Origin: Loktanella salsilacus
GTDB taxonomy: Bacteria > Pseudomonadota > Alphaproteobacteria > Rhodobacterales > Rhodobacteraceae
Assembly: GCF_900114485.1 (NCBI RefSeq)
Contig: NZ_FOTF01000011.1
Coordinates: forward strand, 89,275 to 153,274
Length of the DNA stretch: 64,000 bases
Direction: 5' to 3'
Below are positions 1-8,654 of the stretch, piece after piece. The translations under genes were made by a program, and so were the position numbers. The notes under the pieces were generated by a model. It ran no database searches, had not been told where the DNA came from, and saw nothing but the letters and a program-made list of their open reading frames with translations. Each line of letters opens with the position of its first letter. The stretch's first letter is position 1.

Positions 1-1032
1 GCCGGGCATCGCGTCCTTGGGGTTGGCAAGGAAGGCGTGCAGCTTGTCGTTATCCCAAACCTCGCCCGCGGCCATCGCATCCTGAAACACGTCCGAATAG
101 CGGAAATCAGGGATGGCACCGACGGTGCGGCCCATAATCGCATTCAGCTCTGGCCCGACGCGGTTTTGTGCCCCCTCGCCCACCATGTGACAGGATTTGC
201 ACTGGCGGAATGCTTTTTCGCCGTCCGCAATAAGGGCCGGATCAGCGGCAGCGACAACCACCGGGGCGGGCTCTGCTGCTGGTTCAGGTTCGGCTGCTGG
301 CTCTGCTGCGGCTTCGGTGACAGGCTCGGCAGCAGGGGCTTCAACAGCGGCTGCTTCTGCGGCGGCCTCGTTTGCCTTGGCGGCCGTTTCCTCTGGCGTC
401 ACATCGACCACGCTGGCGTGCATCGTAATCTCGACGCTGTCTTTGCAGTTCTCCATGCAGGCTTCAGCCATGAAGATCGGAAACTCCGTCTCTGCCCGGT
501 CGTCGTCGATAAAGTTATCGACGTTCGGCATGGACACTTCGGTGAAGTTTTCGTTCGACAGGGTGAAATCATCATCCACCAGATCGTTCAGATAAAGGAT
601 ATAGGCCGTCAGCGCATAAGTTTCATCATCACTGAGCGAGGCTGCGTGGCCAAAAGGCATGGCGCGGTTCACGTAGTCGAACACGGTCGACAAATAGGGC
701 CAGTAGCTGCCCACAGTCTTGACCGGATCCTTGTTTTCCAACGTACCACCACCGCCTGCCAACACAGGCCAGCGACCGACAGCCTCGCCAAAGTCGCCAT
801 GGCAGACAGAGCAGTTTTCGACGTAGATATCTTCGCCCGTCAGCACATCGCCGCTACCGACAGGCAGGCCCATGCCATCGGGGCGTATGTCGGTGTTCCA
901 AGCAGCGACTTCTTCGGGCATCGCAGCGCGGCCGATGCCATATCCGCCGTCCTTTGACGGTGCCACGTCTTGCGCGGCGGCGGCGGTGGCAAAGGTCAGT
1001 AGGGCTGCAGCGAGATTAAGAGATTTCGACAT
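1..1032 (-). CDS. soxD: SoxD, diheme cytochrome c subunit of sulfane dehydrogenase (3' end outside window)
   Basis: SoxD is the electron-accepting partner of SoxC. The periplasmic Sox(CD)2 complex oxidises the sulfane sulfur bound to SoxY and passes electrons to cytochrome c. The 344 visible residues begin with a Sec signal peptide. Two heme-binding CxxCH motifs are present, CSVCH at residues 74-78 and CKSCH at 278-282. A long Ala/Glu/Pro-rich linker (about residues 205-260) joins the two cytochrome domains. The ATG at 1032 overlaps the end of soxC by 17 bases, so the two are translationally coupled. The gene runs off the left edge of the window. Confidence 0.95.
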   Translation of the reverse strand, partial: MSKSLNLAAALLTFATAAAAQDVAPSKDGGYGIGRAAMPEEVAAWNTDIRPDGMGLPVGSGDVLTGEDIYVENCSVCHGDFGEAVGRWPVLAGGGGTLENKDPVKTVGSYWPYLSTVFDYVNRAMPFGHAASLSDDETYALTAYILYLNDLVDDDFTLSNENFTEVSMPNVDNFIDDDRAETEFPIFMAEACMENCKDSVEITMHASVVDVTPEETAAKANEAAAEAAAVEAPAAEPVTEAAAEPAAEPEPAAEPAPVVVAAADPALIADGEKAFRQCKSCHMVGEGAQNRVGPELNAIMGRTVGAIPDFRYSDVFQDAMAAGEVWDNDKLHAFLANPKDAMPG

Positions 1033-2281
1033 TTTCAGCCTTTCCGTCAGCATCGATGGCCCAAGTCTGGATACCATTATTGTGGTAGATTGAATTTTCG
1101 CCGCGGATTTTGCGCAGCGCGTCCTTGGTTGGCTGCACGTATCCGGTGCTGTCATGCGCCCGGCTTTGCAGCAGCAGCGGCGCGCCGTCCCAGTCCATTT
1201 CATAATAGAAACGATGCATCGATTTATCGAAGCTAGGGCCAGACATGCGGGCCTTGTGCCAGTTCATGCCGCCATCGGTCGTCACGTCCACCTGCGGGAT
1301 CGTACCGCGGCCGGACCATGCGACGCCTGTGATGACCAGCGGGCCTTTGCCATGGGTGATCGGGGCTTGCGGGCTCGGCGATGTGATGACGGATTTTGCG
1401 TCCATTTCCCACGTGAAGCGACGCGCGACGCCGTTGGCCAACAGGTCGGTATATTTGCTGGTTTCCTCGCGGGCGTGCCAAGGCTGGTCGCCGACTTCGA
1501 TCCGGCGGATCCACTTGACCCACATATTGCCTTCCCAACCCGGCACGACCAGCCGCAGGGGATAGCCTTGCTCGGGGCGCAGCGCCTCGCCGTTCATTTT
1601 GAAGGCGACCAGGCAGTCATCCAGCGCTTTTTCCATCGGGATAGAGCGGTTCATGCCAGCGGCGTCAGCGCCTTCGACCATGATCCACTTCCCCTCGGTC
1701 TTCACGCCGGCCTCTTCCAGCAGCAGCCGCAGGGGCACGCCGGTGTATTGCACGTTGTGGATCATGCCGTGGGTAAACTGGCAGCCGTTCAGCTGCGCGC
1801 CAGCCCATTCCATGCCGGAGTTGGCGGCGCATTCCAGGAAATAGACGTGGTTTTCGCGGGGGAAGCGCATCAGGTCTTCCATCGTGAAGACCAGTTCTTT
1901 GTCCACTAAACCGTTGATCATCAAGCGATGCTCTGACGGCTCAATCACGGCGACGCCGCCGTGGTGACGTTCAAAGCACAACCCATTCGGTGTGATGATC
2001 CCGTCTAGCGCGTGCAGCGGCGTAAAGTTGACCGAGCTGACGGCGTCAGCAGTCAACCACGGCACGTCGCGGCGGATGACGTCAGCCTCGAACTTTGACG
2101 GCACACCGTAGGGCGCGGCATCAACGCCAGCGCCAAGGTCTTGGCGCCACGGCTGCGGGTTTACGATCAGCGGATCGGCGGTTTGCGCCGACAACCGCGA
2201 TCCGGCCAGCGCACCGCCGACAGCGGCAGCCCCTGTCAGAAAATTGCGGCGGGATGGCTTCAAGCCCTTGTAGTGTTCCAT
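1016..2281 (-). CDS. soxC: SoxC, molybdopterin subunit of sulfane dehydrogenase
   Basis: SoxC is the molybdenum-cofactor subunit of Sox(CD)2, related to sulfite oxidase. It has a twin-arginine signal (SRRNFLTGAA near residue 11), fitting export of a folded cofactor protein. The sulfite-oxidase fold is seen from the central YFLECAANSG stretch, whose Cys is the expected Mo ligand, and the downstream dimerisation domain. I chose the ATG at 2281 (421 aa) because AAGGAG sits six bases upstream; an ATG 21 bases earlier would place that ribosome-binding site inside the gene. It follows the DsrE-like gene closely and overlaps soxD. Confidence 0.95.
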   Translation of the reverse strand: MEHYKGLKPSRRNFLTGAAAVGGALAGSRLSAQTADPLIVNPQPWRQDLGAGVDAAPYGVPSKFEADVIRRDVPWLTADAVSSVNFTPLHALDGIITPNGLCFERHHGGVAVIEPSEHRLMINGLVDKELVFTMEDLMRFPRENHVYFLECAANSGMEWAGAQLNGCQFTHGMIHNVQYTGVPLRLLLEEAGVKTEGKWIMVEGADAAGMNRSIPMEKALDDCLVAFKMNGEALRPEQGYPLRLVVPGWEGNMWVKWIRRIEVGDQPWHAREETSKYTDLLANGVARRFTWEMDAKSVITSPSPQAPITHGKGPLVITGVAWSGRGTIPQVDVTTDGGMNWHKARMSGPSFDKSMHRFYYEMDWDGAPLLLQSRAHDSTGYVQPTKDALRKIRGENSIYHNNGIQTWAIDADGKAENVEIS

Positions 2282-2308
2282 GTCTCTCTCCTTCTCGGCC
2301 AACGGGCC

Positions 2309-2740
2309 CTAGGGCCGCACGTAGGCGTATCCATCTTCTTGCAGGGTGATCAGTTGCACGACGCCAGAGGGGACGACCGTCGCCTCTGACATCAGGGGAA
2401 TGTCGTGGCCCGCCTTTTTCTCCATCCCGGCCAATGTGTTGGCACAGGCAGCGAAGGTCAGGCCGTCATTTGCCAAGGTCATCGCGGCGATGCGGTCGGC
2501 GACGGGGCTTTCCCCTTCGACTAGCATCATCAGGCCAGGGCCGTAGGTAACGACCTCGACCGTGACGGTATCGCCCTGCTCTGCGTAATAGCTGATCAGG
2601 TTGCCGACATTGTTCAGGGCCATGTTCATGACCTGCGGATCGTTCTCGTCGACGTGGACGGCGACCTTGTGGTTGACCCCTTCCGCCATGGCAAAGGTGG
2701 CGGTGATGGCCAGCAATCCTGCGAGTGCAAAGGTCTTCAT
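2309..2740 (-). CDS. secreted DsrE-family protein inside the sox operon
   Basis: A 143-residue protein with a Sec signal peptide (cleavage near AMA-EG) and a DsrE/DsrF-like sulfur-carrier fold. It is recognisable from the VAVHVDEND start, the VEVVTYGPGL strand and the single internal Cys in the FAACANT segment (about residue 100). DsrE-family proteins elsewhere bind or relay sulfur on a Cys. This one is periplasmic by its signal and sits between soxB and soxC with gaps of 6-27 bases, so it is cotranscribed with thiosulfate-oxidation enzymes. A role in sulfur relay is inference; it is not one of the core sox gene products. Confidence 0.8.
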   Translation of the reverse strand: MKTFALAGLLAITATFAMAEGVNHKVAVHVDENDPQVMNMALNNVGNLISYYAEQGDTVTVEVVTYGPGLMMLVEGESPVADRIAAMTLANDGLTFAACANTLAGMEKKAGHDIPLMSEATVVPSGVVQLITLQEDGYAYVRP

Positions 2741-2749
2741 GATGTTCCC

Positions 2750-4450
2750 CTATTCAACAACGACGACGTTGGTGTTGTCGGGCACCGACACGGTGCCCTG
2801 TGATGCGATGTAATCCTCGACCACATCCCAGATCTGCGGCCCTTCGGTATCCTCGTTGACCGAGGCCCAGCCGGCGACGACATATGGCGTGGCGGCGTCA
2901 ATCGCCTCGCCCGTTGCCAAAAGCGTCAGGTCGGAAATCCGCTCTCCAATAGGTTTGGTGATGTCGATCTTATAACCAATGCCGCCGACGCGAACCATGT
3001 CGCCGCCCTGCTGATAGTAGGGGTCGGGGTTGAACAGGTTGTCGGCCACGTCTTCCATGATCAGCTTCAGCGTCTCGCCGGTCATTTCGGACCGGTAGGC
3101 CTTGCCGTAGGTCATCGAAGTGACGTTCCAGATGTCTTCGCGCGTGATATCAGAACCGGGCAAGATCGACGGCCCCCAGCGTACGCCGGGCGACAAGGCG
3201 ATCTGCGCATCGCGCTGGTCGAGCAGAGCGTTGCAGATCAGGTCGTCCCATGTGCCGTTAAAATTGCCCCGCCGATACAGCAAAGAGGTGTCGTCGGTGC
3301 GCCCGATGACTTCCTCTAGCCGGTCTTTGAACGGCGCGCGTTCGGCGTCGATGGCTTTTGCCACTTCTGCGTCAGGGGTGATGACGTCAGAGAAGATCGG
3401 GATCAGCTTGTGACGGAAACCCATCATGCGGCCATCGCGCACATCCAGATCAACCCGGCTGACGAATTTCCCGTTCGAACCAGAGGCGACGATGATCGTC
3501 TCGCCGACCAGCACAGGTTCTGGCAGCGCGTCGTGGGTGTGCCCAGACAGGATGACGTCGATGCCGGTGACATTTGCGGCCATCTTTTTGTCCACGTCAA
3601 AGCCGTTGTGCGACAGGCAGACGACCAGTTCGGCACCCATGCCGCGCACCTCGTTGACCATGTCCTGCATATGCGCGTCGCGGATACCAAAGCTGTATTC
3701 GGGGAACATCCAGCCGGGGTTGGCGATGGGCATATAGGGGAAGGCCTGACCGATCACGGCGACCTTTACGCCGCCGCGCTCAAAGAATTCGTAGGGTTTG
3801 AAATCCTCGCTGGGCTCGTCCCATTCGGCGTCAAAGATGTTCTGCCCCATGGCTGCAAACGGCAAATCCTGGACGATTTCGCGCACCCGGTCGGACCCAA
3901 GGGTAAATTCCCAGTGGAAGGTCATGGCGTCAGGCTTGAGCAGGTTCATGACGTTGACCATGTCCTGGCCTTGCGTCTCGTAACACGTCATGGAGCCATG
4001 CCATGTGTCGCCGCCATCCAGCAGGATCGCATCCGGGCGGTCGGCGCGGATAGCGTTGATAACCGTGGCGACCCGGTCAAGGCCGCCCATTTTGCCATAG
4101 CCCTGCGCCAGCGCGCTAAAGTCGCCGGACGACAGCGCATAGTGCGACGCGGACCCATCATCGATACCATAAAGCTTGCGGAAGTCGGCGCCGGTGATGT
4201 GAGGCACCTCTCCCTTGTTCGGGCCGACGCCAAGGTTCACAGACGGTTCGCGAAAATAGATCGGCTTGAGCTGCGCGTGAATATCAGTGACGTGGATTAG
4301 GGACACATTGCCGTAGGTATCGAACTGCAACAACTGGTCCTGCGTCAGCGCCTGCTGCGCGGCCAGACGGCCCCAGCGGCCAAACCCGGACGCGCCGATG
4401 ATGGCGGATGCCGCCACACTGGCCTGCAGGAAATCACGACGAGAGATCAT
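2750..4450 (-). CDS. soxB: SoxB, thiosulfohydrolase
   Basis: SoxB hydrolytically releases sulfate from the SoxY-bound S-sulfonate. It is a dimanganese enzyme of the 5'-nucleotidase/metallophosphatase family. The 566-residue protein has a Tat signal (SRRDFLQASV at residues 3-12) and the metal and catalytic motifs DIH (56-58), GGDTWHGS (146-153) and SGHTHD. It lies downstream of soxA with a 93-base gap that holds an inverted repeat, and just upstream of the DsrE-like gene. Confidence 0.96.
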   Translation of the reverse strand: MISRRDFLQASVAASAIIGASGFGRWGRLAAQQALTQDQLLQFDTYGNVSLIHVTDIHAQLKPIYFREPSVNLGVGPNKGEVPHITGADFRKLYGIDDGSASHYALSSGDFSALAQGYGKMGGLDRVATVINAIRADRPDAILLDGGDTWHGSMTCYETQGQDMVNVMNLLKPDAMTFHWEFTLGSDRVREIVQDLPFAAMGQNIFDAEWDEPSEDFKPYEFFERGGVKVAVIGQAFPYMPIANPGWMFPEYSFGIRDAHMQDMVNEVRGMGAELVVCLSHNGFDVDKKMAANVTGIDVILSGHTHDALPEPVLVGETIIVASGSNGKFVSRVDLDVRDGRMMGFRHKLIPIFSDVITPDAEVAKAIDAERAPFKDRLEEVIGRTDDTSLLYRRGNFNGTWDDLICNALLDQRDAQIALSPGVRWGPSILPGSDITREDIWNVTSMTYGKAYRSEMTGETLKLIMEDVADNLFNPDPYYQQGGDMVRVGGIGYKIDITKPIGERISDLTLLATGEAIDAATPYVVAGWASVNEDTEGPQIWDVVEDYIASQGTVSVPDNTNVVVVE

Positions 4451-4505
4451 GGGCGCGGTCCTTTGGTAAACTTATTCACGATTTGGAATATAATGAGAGG
4501 CAGAA

Positions 4506-4538
4506 AAGCCCGCGCATGGGAAAACCACGCGCGGGCTT
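4506..4538 (-). terminator. inverted repeat between soxA and soxB
   Basis: A perfect 10-bp inverted repeat (AAGCCCGCGC / GCGCGGGCTT) with a 13-base loop lies just after the soxA stop, followed on the minus strand by TTTT. It resembles an intrinsic terminator. As soxB has no other obvious promoter it may be a partial terminator or an mRNA-stabilising stem that sets soxXYZA above soxBCD. Confidence 0.6.
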
Positions 4539-4543
4539 GTTTG

Positions 4544-5386
4544 TTACGGGCGAACTGACGGCGCTTCGACCGACAGGCCGTTACCGCGCGATGCAACATA
4601 AAGCTCTAGCGCGACGAATTCGGCGCTGCCTGGGCTATAGGTTTCCGCACGCGTGTCGCGGATACAGCCCTTAAAGCGGTTGTGCGTCTGCACCAAACCG
4701 TCGTTTTTCAGACGGAACGCCGGGAAGCCGTTGATCTGGCCTTGGCTCAGGTGGTCAGCGCGGATGTAGTTGTCATAGTTTTCTTCATGGCAGGACGCGC
4801 AGGACAACTCTAGCTGGCCATAGCGCGTGTAATACATCTCTTCGCCCTGCTTCCAGGTGTCAGCCACGGGGCCATCAATGGCCACGTTGACCGGCATGCC
4901 GCGTGATTGCATGGAAATCAGCGCCTCTGCCCCGGTCATGTCAGAGCCGTCGTATTTCCACGCCTCGGCCCCCATGTTCTCGGTGCGGCAGTCGTTGATC
5001 TGCATCGCAAGGGTGCGCACTTCGCCTGCGTCCTCGTTCCATTTCGGATAGACCGCGCGCACGCCAAGCATGCTTTGCTCTACATCTTCGTGGCAGGACG
5101 CGCAGGATTTGCCTTCGGTGCCGTCCACCGTTGACCATTGCACGATGGCTTTATCGACGGCGATGATGGCCGGGTTTTCGAAGTCGTCCATCTGCATTTC
5201 CTGCAGCGACGCGTCGCGGAAACGCCAGCCAGAGTAGATTGTGCGCAGGCCCGAAATATAGTCGGGCGCGGGCGCTTCGGTCACGATTTCGATGTCGCCG
5301 TTTGTGACCAGCTGGTGGTCATCTTGGGCCACAGCACCGGTCGCAACCAATGCGATGGCGGCGGTCAAAAGTCCTGTTGTTCTCAT
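4544..5386 (-). CDS. soxA: SoxA, diheme c-type cytochrome of SoxAX
   Basis: SoxA is the catalytic half of SoxAX, which oxidatively couples thiosulfate to the SoxY cysteine in the periplasm. The 280-residue protein has a Sec signal (cleavage after GAVA, residue 20). It has two CASCH heme motifs (95-99 and 196-200) and Cys241 in the conserved CxxDTRAETY stretch, where the cysteine-persulfide heme ligand resides. Two hemes make it the diheme type of SoxA. It follows soxZ after a 33-base gap. Confidence 0.96.
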   Translation of the reverse strand: MRTTGLLTAAIALVATGAVAQDDHQLVTNGDIEIVTEAPAPDYISGLRTIYSGWRFRDASLQEMQMDDFENPAIIAVDKAIVQWSTVDGTEGKSCASCHEDVEQSMLGVRAVYPKWNEDAGEVRTLAMQINDCRTENMGAEAWKYDGSDMTGAEALISMQSRGMPVNVAIDGPVADTWKQGEEMYYTRYGQLELSCASCHEENYDNYIRADHLSQGQINGFPAFRLKNDGLVQTHNRFKGCIRDTRAETYSPGSAEFVALELYVASRGNGLSVEAPSVRP

Positions 5387-5419
5387 TGTCGTCCCTCCCC
5401 TGTCGTCCTCCGCTTCGGG

Positions 5420-5749
5420 TTACCCGATCGCGATGTCCTGGCTTTCGGTGTAGACGGAGCCGTCGTCGTCATACCATGTGAAGGTGAATGTCCCGGCCTC
5501 TGGCACGGTGGCCTCGAACTCGAAATAAGGGTTGGTGGAAATCGCCGGTTCCATCGTCACGTCGATGACGCTCTGGCCGTTGAATTCACAGGTAAAGCGA
5601 TTGATGATCGAGCGCGGAATCAGGTTGCCCGCGTCATCCTTGCGCTGCCCGGATTCCATTGGGTGCGAAATCAGGGTCTTCAGCGTGATCGCCTCGCCTG
5701 CGGCCGCTGTTTTGGGTACGCGGACCTTGGGTTTTACGTTGTCAGCCAT
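5420..5749 (-). CDS. soxZ: SoxZ, sulfur-carrier scaffold subunit
   Basis: SoxZ forms the heterodimer with SoxY and presents the SoxY carboxy-terminal arm to the other Sox enzymes. The 109-residue product has the usual all-beta SoxZ length and motifs (LISHPMESG, residues 26-34; NPYFEF). It has no signal peptide, as expected for a partner exported together with SoxY by Tat. A good AGGAGG site precedes the ATG, and it starts 17 bases after soxY. Confidence 0.95.
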   Translation of the reverse strand: MADNVKPKVRVPKTAAAGEAITLKTLISHPMESGQRKDDAGNLIPRSIINRFTCEFNGQSVIDVTMEPAISTNPYFEFEATVPEAGTFTFTWYDDDGSVYTESQDIAIG

Positions 5750-5766
5750 TGTTCATATCCTCCTGA

Positions 5767-6186
5767 TCAGCCGCCGCAGCCGCCGATGGTAACCTTCACT
5801 TCTTGCGTGGCCTGAACGAAGCTGCCGTCCGCCATTTTCGCAATCGCCATCACGTTCTGCGTCTTGGCCAAGCGGATCCGGGTGGACGCCGTTTGCGACG
5901 CAGCCAGCGGGCCGAAGTTAAAGATCGCGGCGTCTGGCGTCGGGTTGCCCGTGGCCAGCAGCATGATTGACACAGCGCCGGGTGCGCTGACTTCGACCGG
6001 GACGGTGTTGCCGTTTTCCGCGATCTCTGGCGCGGTCAGCGTCAGACCTTCGGTTCCCATCTCGGCACCGCCGGTAAAGGCTGCGATCGAGTCTTCGGAC
6101 GCGTCAGCAAAAGCGCGAAACGGCATGGCCGCTGCGACGGACGCGCCAAGCGCCATCATAAATGTTTGTCTACGTGTGATTGTCAT
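5767..6186 (-). CDS. soxY: SoxY, thiosulfate carrier protein
   Basis: SoxY carries the pathway intermediates covalently on a cysteine in a flexible carboxy-terminal arm. The 139-residue protein ends in GGCGG with the carrier Cys at residue 137. A twin-arginine signal (TRRQTFMMAL from residue 4, AFA cleavage near 26) allows export of the SoxYZ dimer. It is followed by soxZ and preceded by soxX. Confidence 0.96.
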   Translation of the reverse strand: MTITRRQTFMMALGASVAAAMPFRAFADASEDSIAAFTGGAEMGTEGLTLTAPEIAENGNTVPVEVSAPGAVSIMLLATGNPTPDAAIFNFGPLAASQTASTRIRLAKTQNVMAIAKMADGSFVQATQEVKVTIGGCGG

Positions 6187-6212
6187 CGGATGACCTCTTC
6201 CTTTGGGCCGCG

Positions 6213-6683
6213 TTATTCCTTGAGCGTCGTCAGATAGGCGACGACGTCTTCGATCTGTTGTGCGCTCAGCAGTGGCGGCAGTGGTTCTGTGCCTGCCTTG
6301 CCAGTGTAGGCGTCGCCGGGGCGGATATAGCCGTTGACCTTGTAAAAGGCGGGCATGACCGTTTCCGGGAACGTCATCTTGGCGTTTGCCACGATGCCGC
6401 GCAGCTGGGATTCATCCCAGCGATCCGCTGCACCGTCCAAAGACGGGCCGACATTGCCTTGAAACGTAGCCTCGAGCGCGGTGACCTGATGACAGGCCAC
6501 ACAGTTCCCGATGCTGCGTTCTGACATCACCTCTTTGCCGGCGGCCGCATCGCCCGGAACACCGGACAAGGACGCGGCAATTGCACCGTATTCATCAAAG
6601 CTGACGTCGAGTGGTGCCACCTCTTGCGCGGCAGCAGTCGTAGCAAGGCATACCCCTGCGATGGCTGTAAGCGTGCGGTTCAT
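6213..6683 (-). CDS. soxX: SoxX, monoheme c-type cytochrome of SoxAX
   Basis: SoxX receives electrons from SoxA during thiosulfate attachment to SoxY. The 156-residue form has a Sec signal (ATTAAA region) and one heme motif, CVACH (61-65). The ATG at 6683 is chosen because GGAGG lies four bases upstream and the signal peptide starts there; an open frame extends 22 codons further but adds a non-signal sequence. The soxW-soxX gap upstream holds a candidate SoxR operator, so soxX is likely the first gene of the soxXYZAB(DsrE)CD unit. Confidence 0.94.
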   Translation of the reverse strand: MNRTLTAIAGVCLATTAAAQEVAPLDVSFDEYGAIAASLSGVPGDAAAGKEVMSERSIGNCVACHQVTALEATFQGNVGPSLDGAADRWDESQLRGIVANAKMTFPETVMPAFYKVNGYIRPGDAYTGKAGTEPLPPLLSAQQIEDVVAYLTTLKE

Positions 6684-6748
6684 GACACCTCCCCTGCATG
6701 TTCGCATTCCGTTGCATACAGGGTAGACCGGTGTGACAGCATAACGCA

Positions 6749-6771
6749 ATTACAAATTACAATTCTTGAAT
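6749..6771 (-). promoter_or_regulatory. candidate SoxR operator, soxW-soxX gap
   Basis: On the minus strand this 23-bp stretch reads ATTCAA, 11 bases, TGTAAT. The same two hexamers with the same spacing occur in the soxS-soxV gap. In Pseudaminobacter and Paracoccus, SoxR represses sox genes by binding exactly these two intergenic regions. The shared pattern is seen directly; operator function is inference. Confidence 0.55.
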
Positions 6772-6805
6772 GTTTCTGCAGTGCGGCATACTCAAGTCGC
6801 TGGGA

Positions 6806-7369
6806 TCATTCAGGAAAGGCACCCGCCTCGATCATGCGGGCATGGTATTTTTGGAACGGCTCGTCGCTGTCGTAGCCATGATTCTTGACCCAGTTCAGCA
6901 TATTGAAGGTCGTAAATTTGCCAAAAGCACCCGGCACGGTGGCGACAGCGGCCTGCACGGCGGTAACATCGTCCGGGACAGATTCGGGCATAAACATCAT
7001 GGTTGGGGTGAACATCATATTCCACCGCGCGATCATGTCCTTTTCCGGCAGCACGGTGCCGTCAAAGTCCGTGACATCAAGATCGCCAAACATGTTGAGC
7101 TGCACCACATAATAGTCGTCGGTCAGCAGCTTTTCGATGACCGGCAGCACGAAAACCTCCTCGTGCATTTTGGTGCAATAGATGCAGCCGCGTTGCTCGA
7201 TGATGACCATCAGGCGCTTGCCCTCGGCACCCGCGTCGGCCAAATCCTCGCGCAGGTCCTTGAAGGTGTCGATGATCCACGGTGCCTTGTGCAGCCCATC
7301 GTCGCCAACCGTGGCGGACATGACGGGCGCAGCAACAAGAGCCAGCGCAAGCGTGAGTGATTTCAGCAT
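6806..7369 (-). CDS. soxW: SoxW, periplasmic thioredoxin-like protein
   Basis: SoxW is a thioredoxin-fold reductase that takes electrons from SoxV to keep Sox components reduced. The 187-residue product has a Sec signal (VMSA, about residues 16-19) and the redox pair Cys62/Cys65 in GCIYCTK. A TPT cis-proline segment follows in the later part of the fold. GGAGG precedes the ATG by five bases. It follows soxV by 12 bases. Confidence 0.92.
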   Translation of the reverse strand: MLKSLTLALALVAAPVMSATVGDDGLHKAPWIIDTFKDLREDLADAGAEGKRLMVIIEQRGCIYCTKMHEEVFVLPVIEKLLTDDYYVVQLNMFGDLDVTDFDGTVLPEKDMIARWNMMFTPTMMFMPESVPDDVTAVQAAVATVPGAFGKFTTFNMLNWVKNHGYDSDEPFQKYHARMIEAGAFPE

Positions 7370-7381
7370 CTTATCCTCCCT

Positions 7382-8119
7382 TTAGCCAAGAGATCCGGCA
7401 CCAGGAATGGTGTCGATCATCCATTGGGCAATGACATTTATGGAATTGGTAACGATCAAAATGGCGAAGATAATCAGCATGATCCCCATCGCCTTTTCAA
7501 CATAACCCATGGCGGCGCGGTGCCGTTGCACCCAGCCTAGAAAGGGCTTTGCAAATAGCGCGGCCACCACAAATGGGGCAGTCATGCCGACACCGTAAAC
7601 GGCCAGCAACAACGCGCCGCGCCAGATGTCACCCATGCCGCTGGCGATCATCAGGATCGCCGCCAACGCTGGCCCGACGCAGGGCGTCCAGCCGAAACCA
7701 AAGGCAAGGCCCATAACATAGGCCCCGACAACAGTCGTCGGCTCGACTTTGCTTTCAACGCGCGCTTCGCGGTACAAAAACGGGATGCGGACCACACCAA
7801 GGAAATGCAGACCAAACACGAACAGCACCGCCGCCGCGACATAGCTAAGAGGCTGCTTCCACTGACCAAAGGCTTGGCCTACCGCCGTTGCCCCCATGCC
7901 AAGCAGCATAAAAATCGTCGTGACGCCCAGCGCAAAGAACACGGCCTGCAGCACCAATCGGCCCTGCGCACCGGGGGCGATTTCATCGTCGCCGCGCAGT
8001 TCTGACATGGAAATTCCGGCCATGTAGCACAGATAGAACGGCACCATCGGTAAGATGCAGGGCGTAAAGAACGACAGCAAGCCTGCGAATGCGGCCCCAA
8101 GGTATGTCATATCGAACAC
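7382..8119 (-). CDS. soxV: SoxV, CcdA-like membrane electron-transfer protein
   Basis: SoxV is a six-helix membrane protein of the CcdA/DsbD-beta type that moves reducing equivalents from cytoplasmic thioredoxin to SoxW and SoxS. The paired catalytic cysteines are in FFTPC (Cys21) and GWTPC (Cys147). I chose the GTG at 8119 (245 aa, MFDMTYLG) because AAGGA lies eight bases upstream; an ATG nine bases later and a GTG 24 bases earlier are alternatives, the earlier one running close to the operator. It is the first gene of the leftward unit. Confidence 0.92.
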   Translation of the reverse strand: MFDMTYLGAAFAGLLSFFTPCILPMVPFYLCYMAGISMSELRGDDEIAPGAQGRLVLQAVFFALGVTTIFMLLGMGATAVGQAFGQWKQPLSYVAAAVLFVFGLHFLGVVRIPFLYREARVESKVEPTTVVGAYVMGLAFGFGWTPCVGPALAAILMIASGMGDIWRGALLLAVYGVGMTAPFVVAALFAKPFLGWVQRHRAAMGYVEKAMGIMLIIFAILIVTNSINVIAQWMIDTIPGAGSLG

Positions 8120-8145
8120 GCGTACGTTCCTTGAGTTATTCACAT

Positions 8146-8168
8146 ATTCAAATTATGAGTTATGTAAT
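8146..8168 (+). promoter_or_regulatory. candidate SoxR operator, soxS-soxV gap
   Basis: ATTCAA, 11 bases, TGTAAT on the plus strand, matching the pattern at 6749-6771; bases TG and T inside the spacer are also shared. It lies between the divergent soxS and soxV starts, an AT-rich promoter region where SoxR is known to act in related bacteria. Confidence 0.55.
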
Positions 8169-8201
8169 GCATTCCGTCAATCGCCGTGGAAGGTTGCGAC
8201 T

Positions 8202-8582
8202 ATGATCACACTTCGCACTGCGCTTGGCGCGATGATGCTCTTGGCCGGCGCCCCCGCCGCGGCGCAGGACACCGGACCCGCGATGGAATTGGTGATGGTC
8301 GAACAGGCTGGCTGCCAGTGGTGCGTCCGGTGGAACGCCGAAATTGGGCCGATCTATCCCAAAACGCCAGAAGCCGCTTTAGCACCACTGCGGCGCATTG
8401 ATCTGCGCGACCCGGTGCCGGACGATCTGACCCTTGCCCGGCCCGTGGTCTTTACGCCGACCTTTGTGCTGATCGCCGCGGGCACGGAAGTGAACCGTAT
8501 CGAAGGCTATCCGGGGCCTGATTTTTTCTGGGGTCTGCTGGACAGCATGTTCGCGGACGCTGGCAGTGAAGTGATCAATTAG
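8202..8582 (+). CDS. soxS: SoxS, periplasmic thioredoxin
   Basis: SoxS is a thioredoxin-like periplasmic protein needed for full Sox activity; in Paracoccus it reactivates SoxYZ. The 126-residue product has a Sec signal (APAAAQ, near residue 22) and the redox motif CQWC (Cys38/Cys41), followed by a TPTF cis-proline segment. I chose the ATG at 8202, preceded by GGAAGG, because the signal peptide starts there. It is divergent from soxV and is followed by soxR. Confidence 0.9.
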   Translation: MITLRTALGAMMLLAGAPAAAQDTGPAMELVMVEQAGCQWCVRWNAEIGPIYPKTPEAALAPLRRIDLRDPVPDDLTLARPVVFTPTFVLIAAGTEVNRIEGYPGPDFFWGLLDSMFADAGSEVIN

Positions 8583-8654
8583 ACGCATGACGCGGCGATC
8601 TTCATGCACTAAAGGTCTTGTGACCAAAAATGACTTAGAACAATAGGCTGGCCT

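Noticed and set aside
37..957. Long open frame opposite soxD
   Set aside because: It lies wholly antisense to a clear SoxD coding region with both heme motifs and has no recognisable domain.
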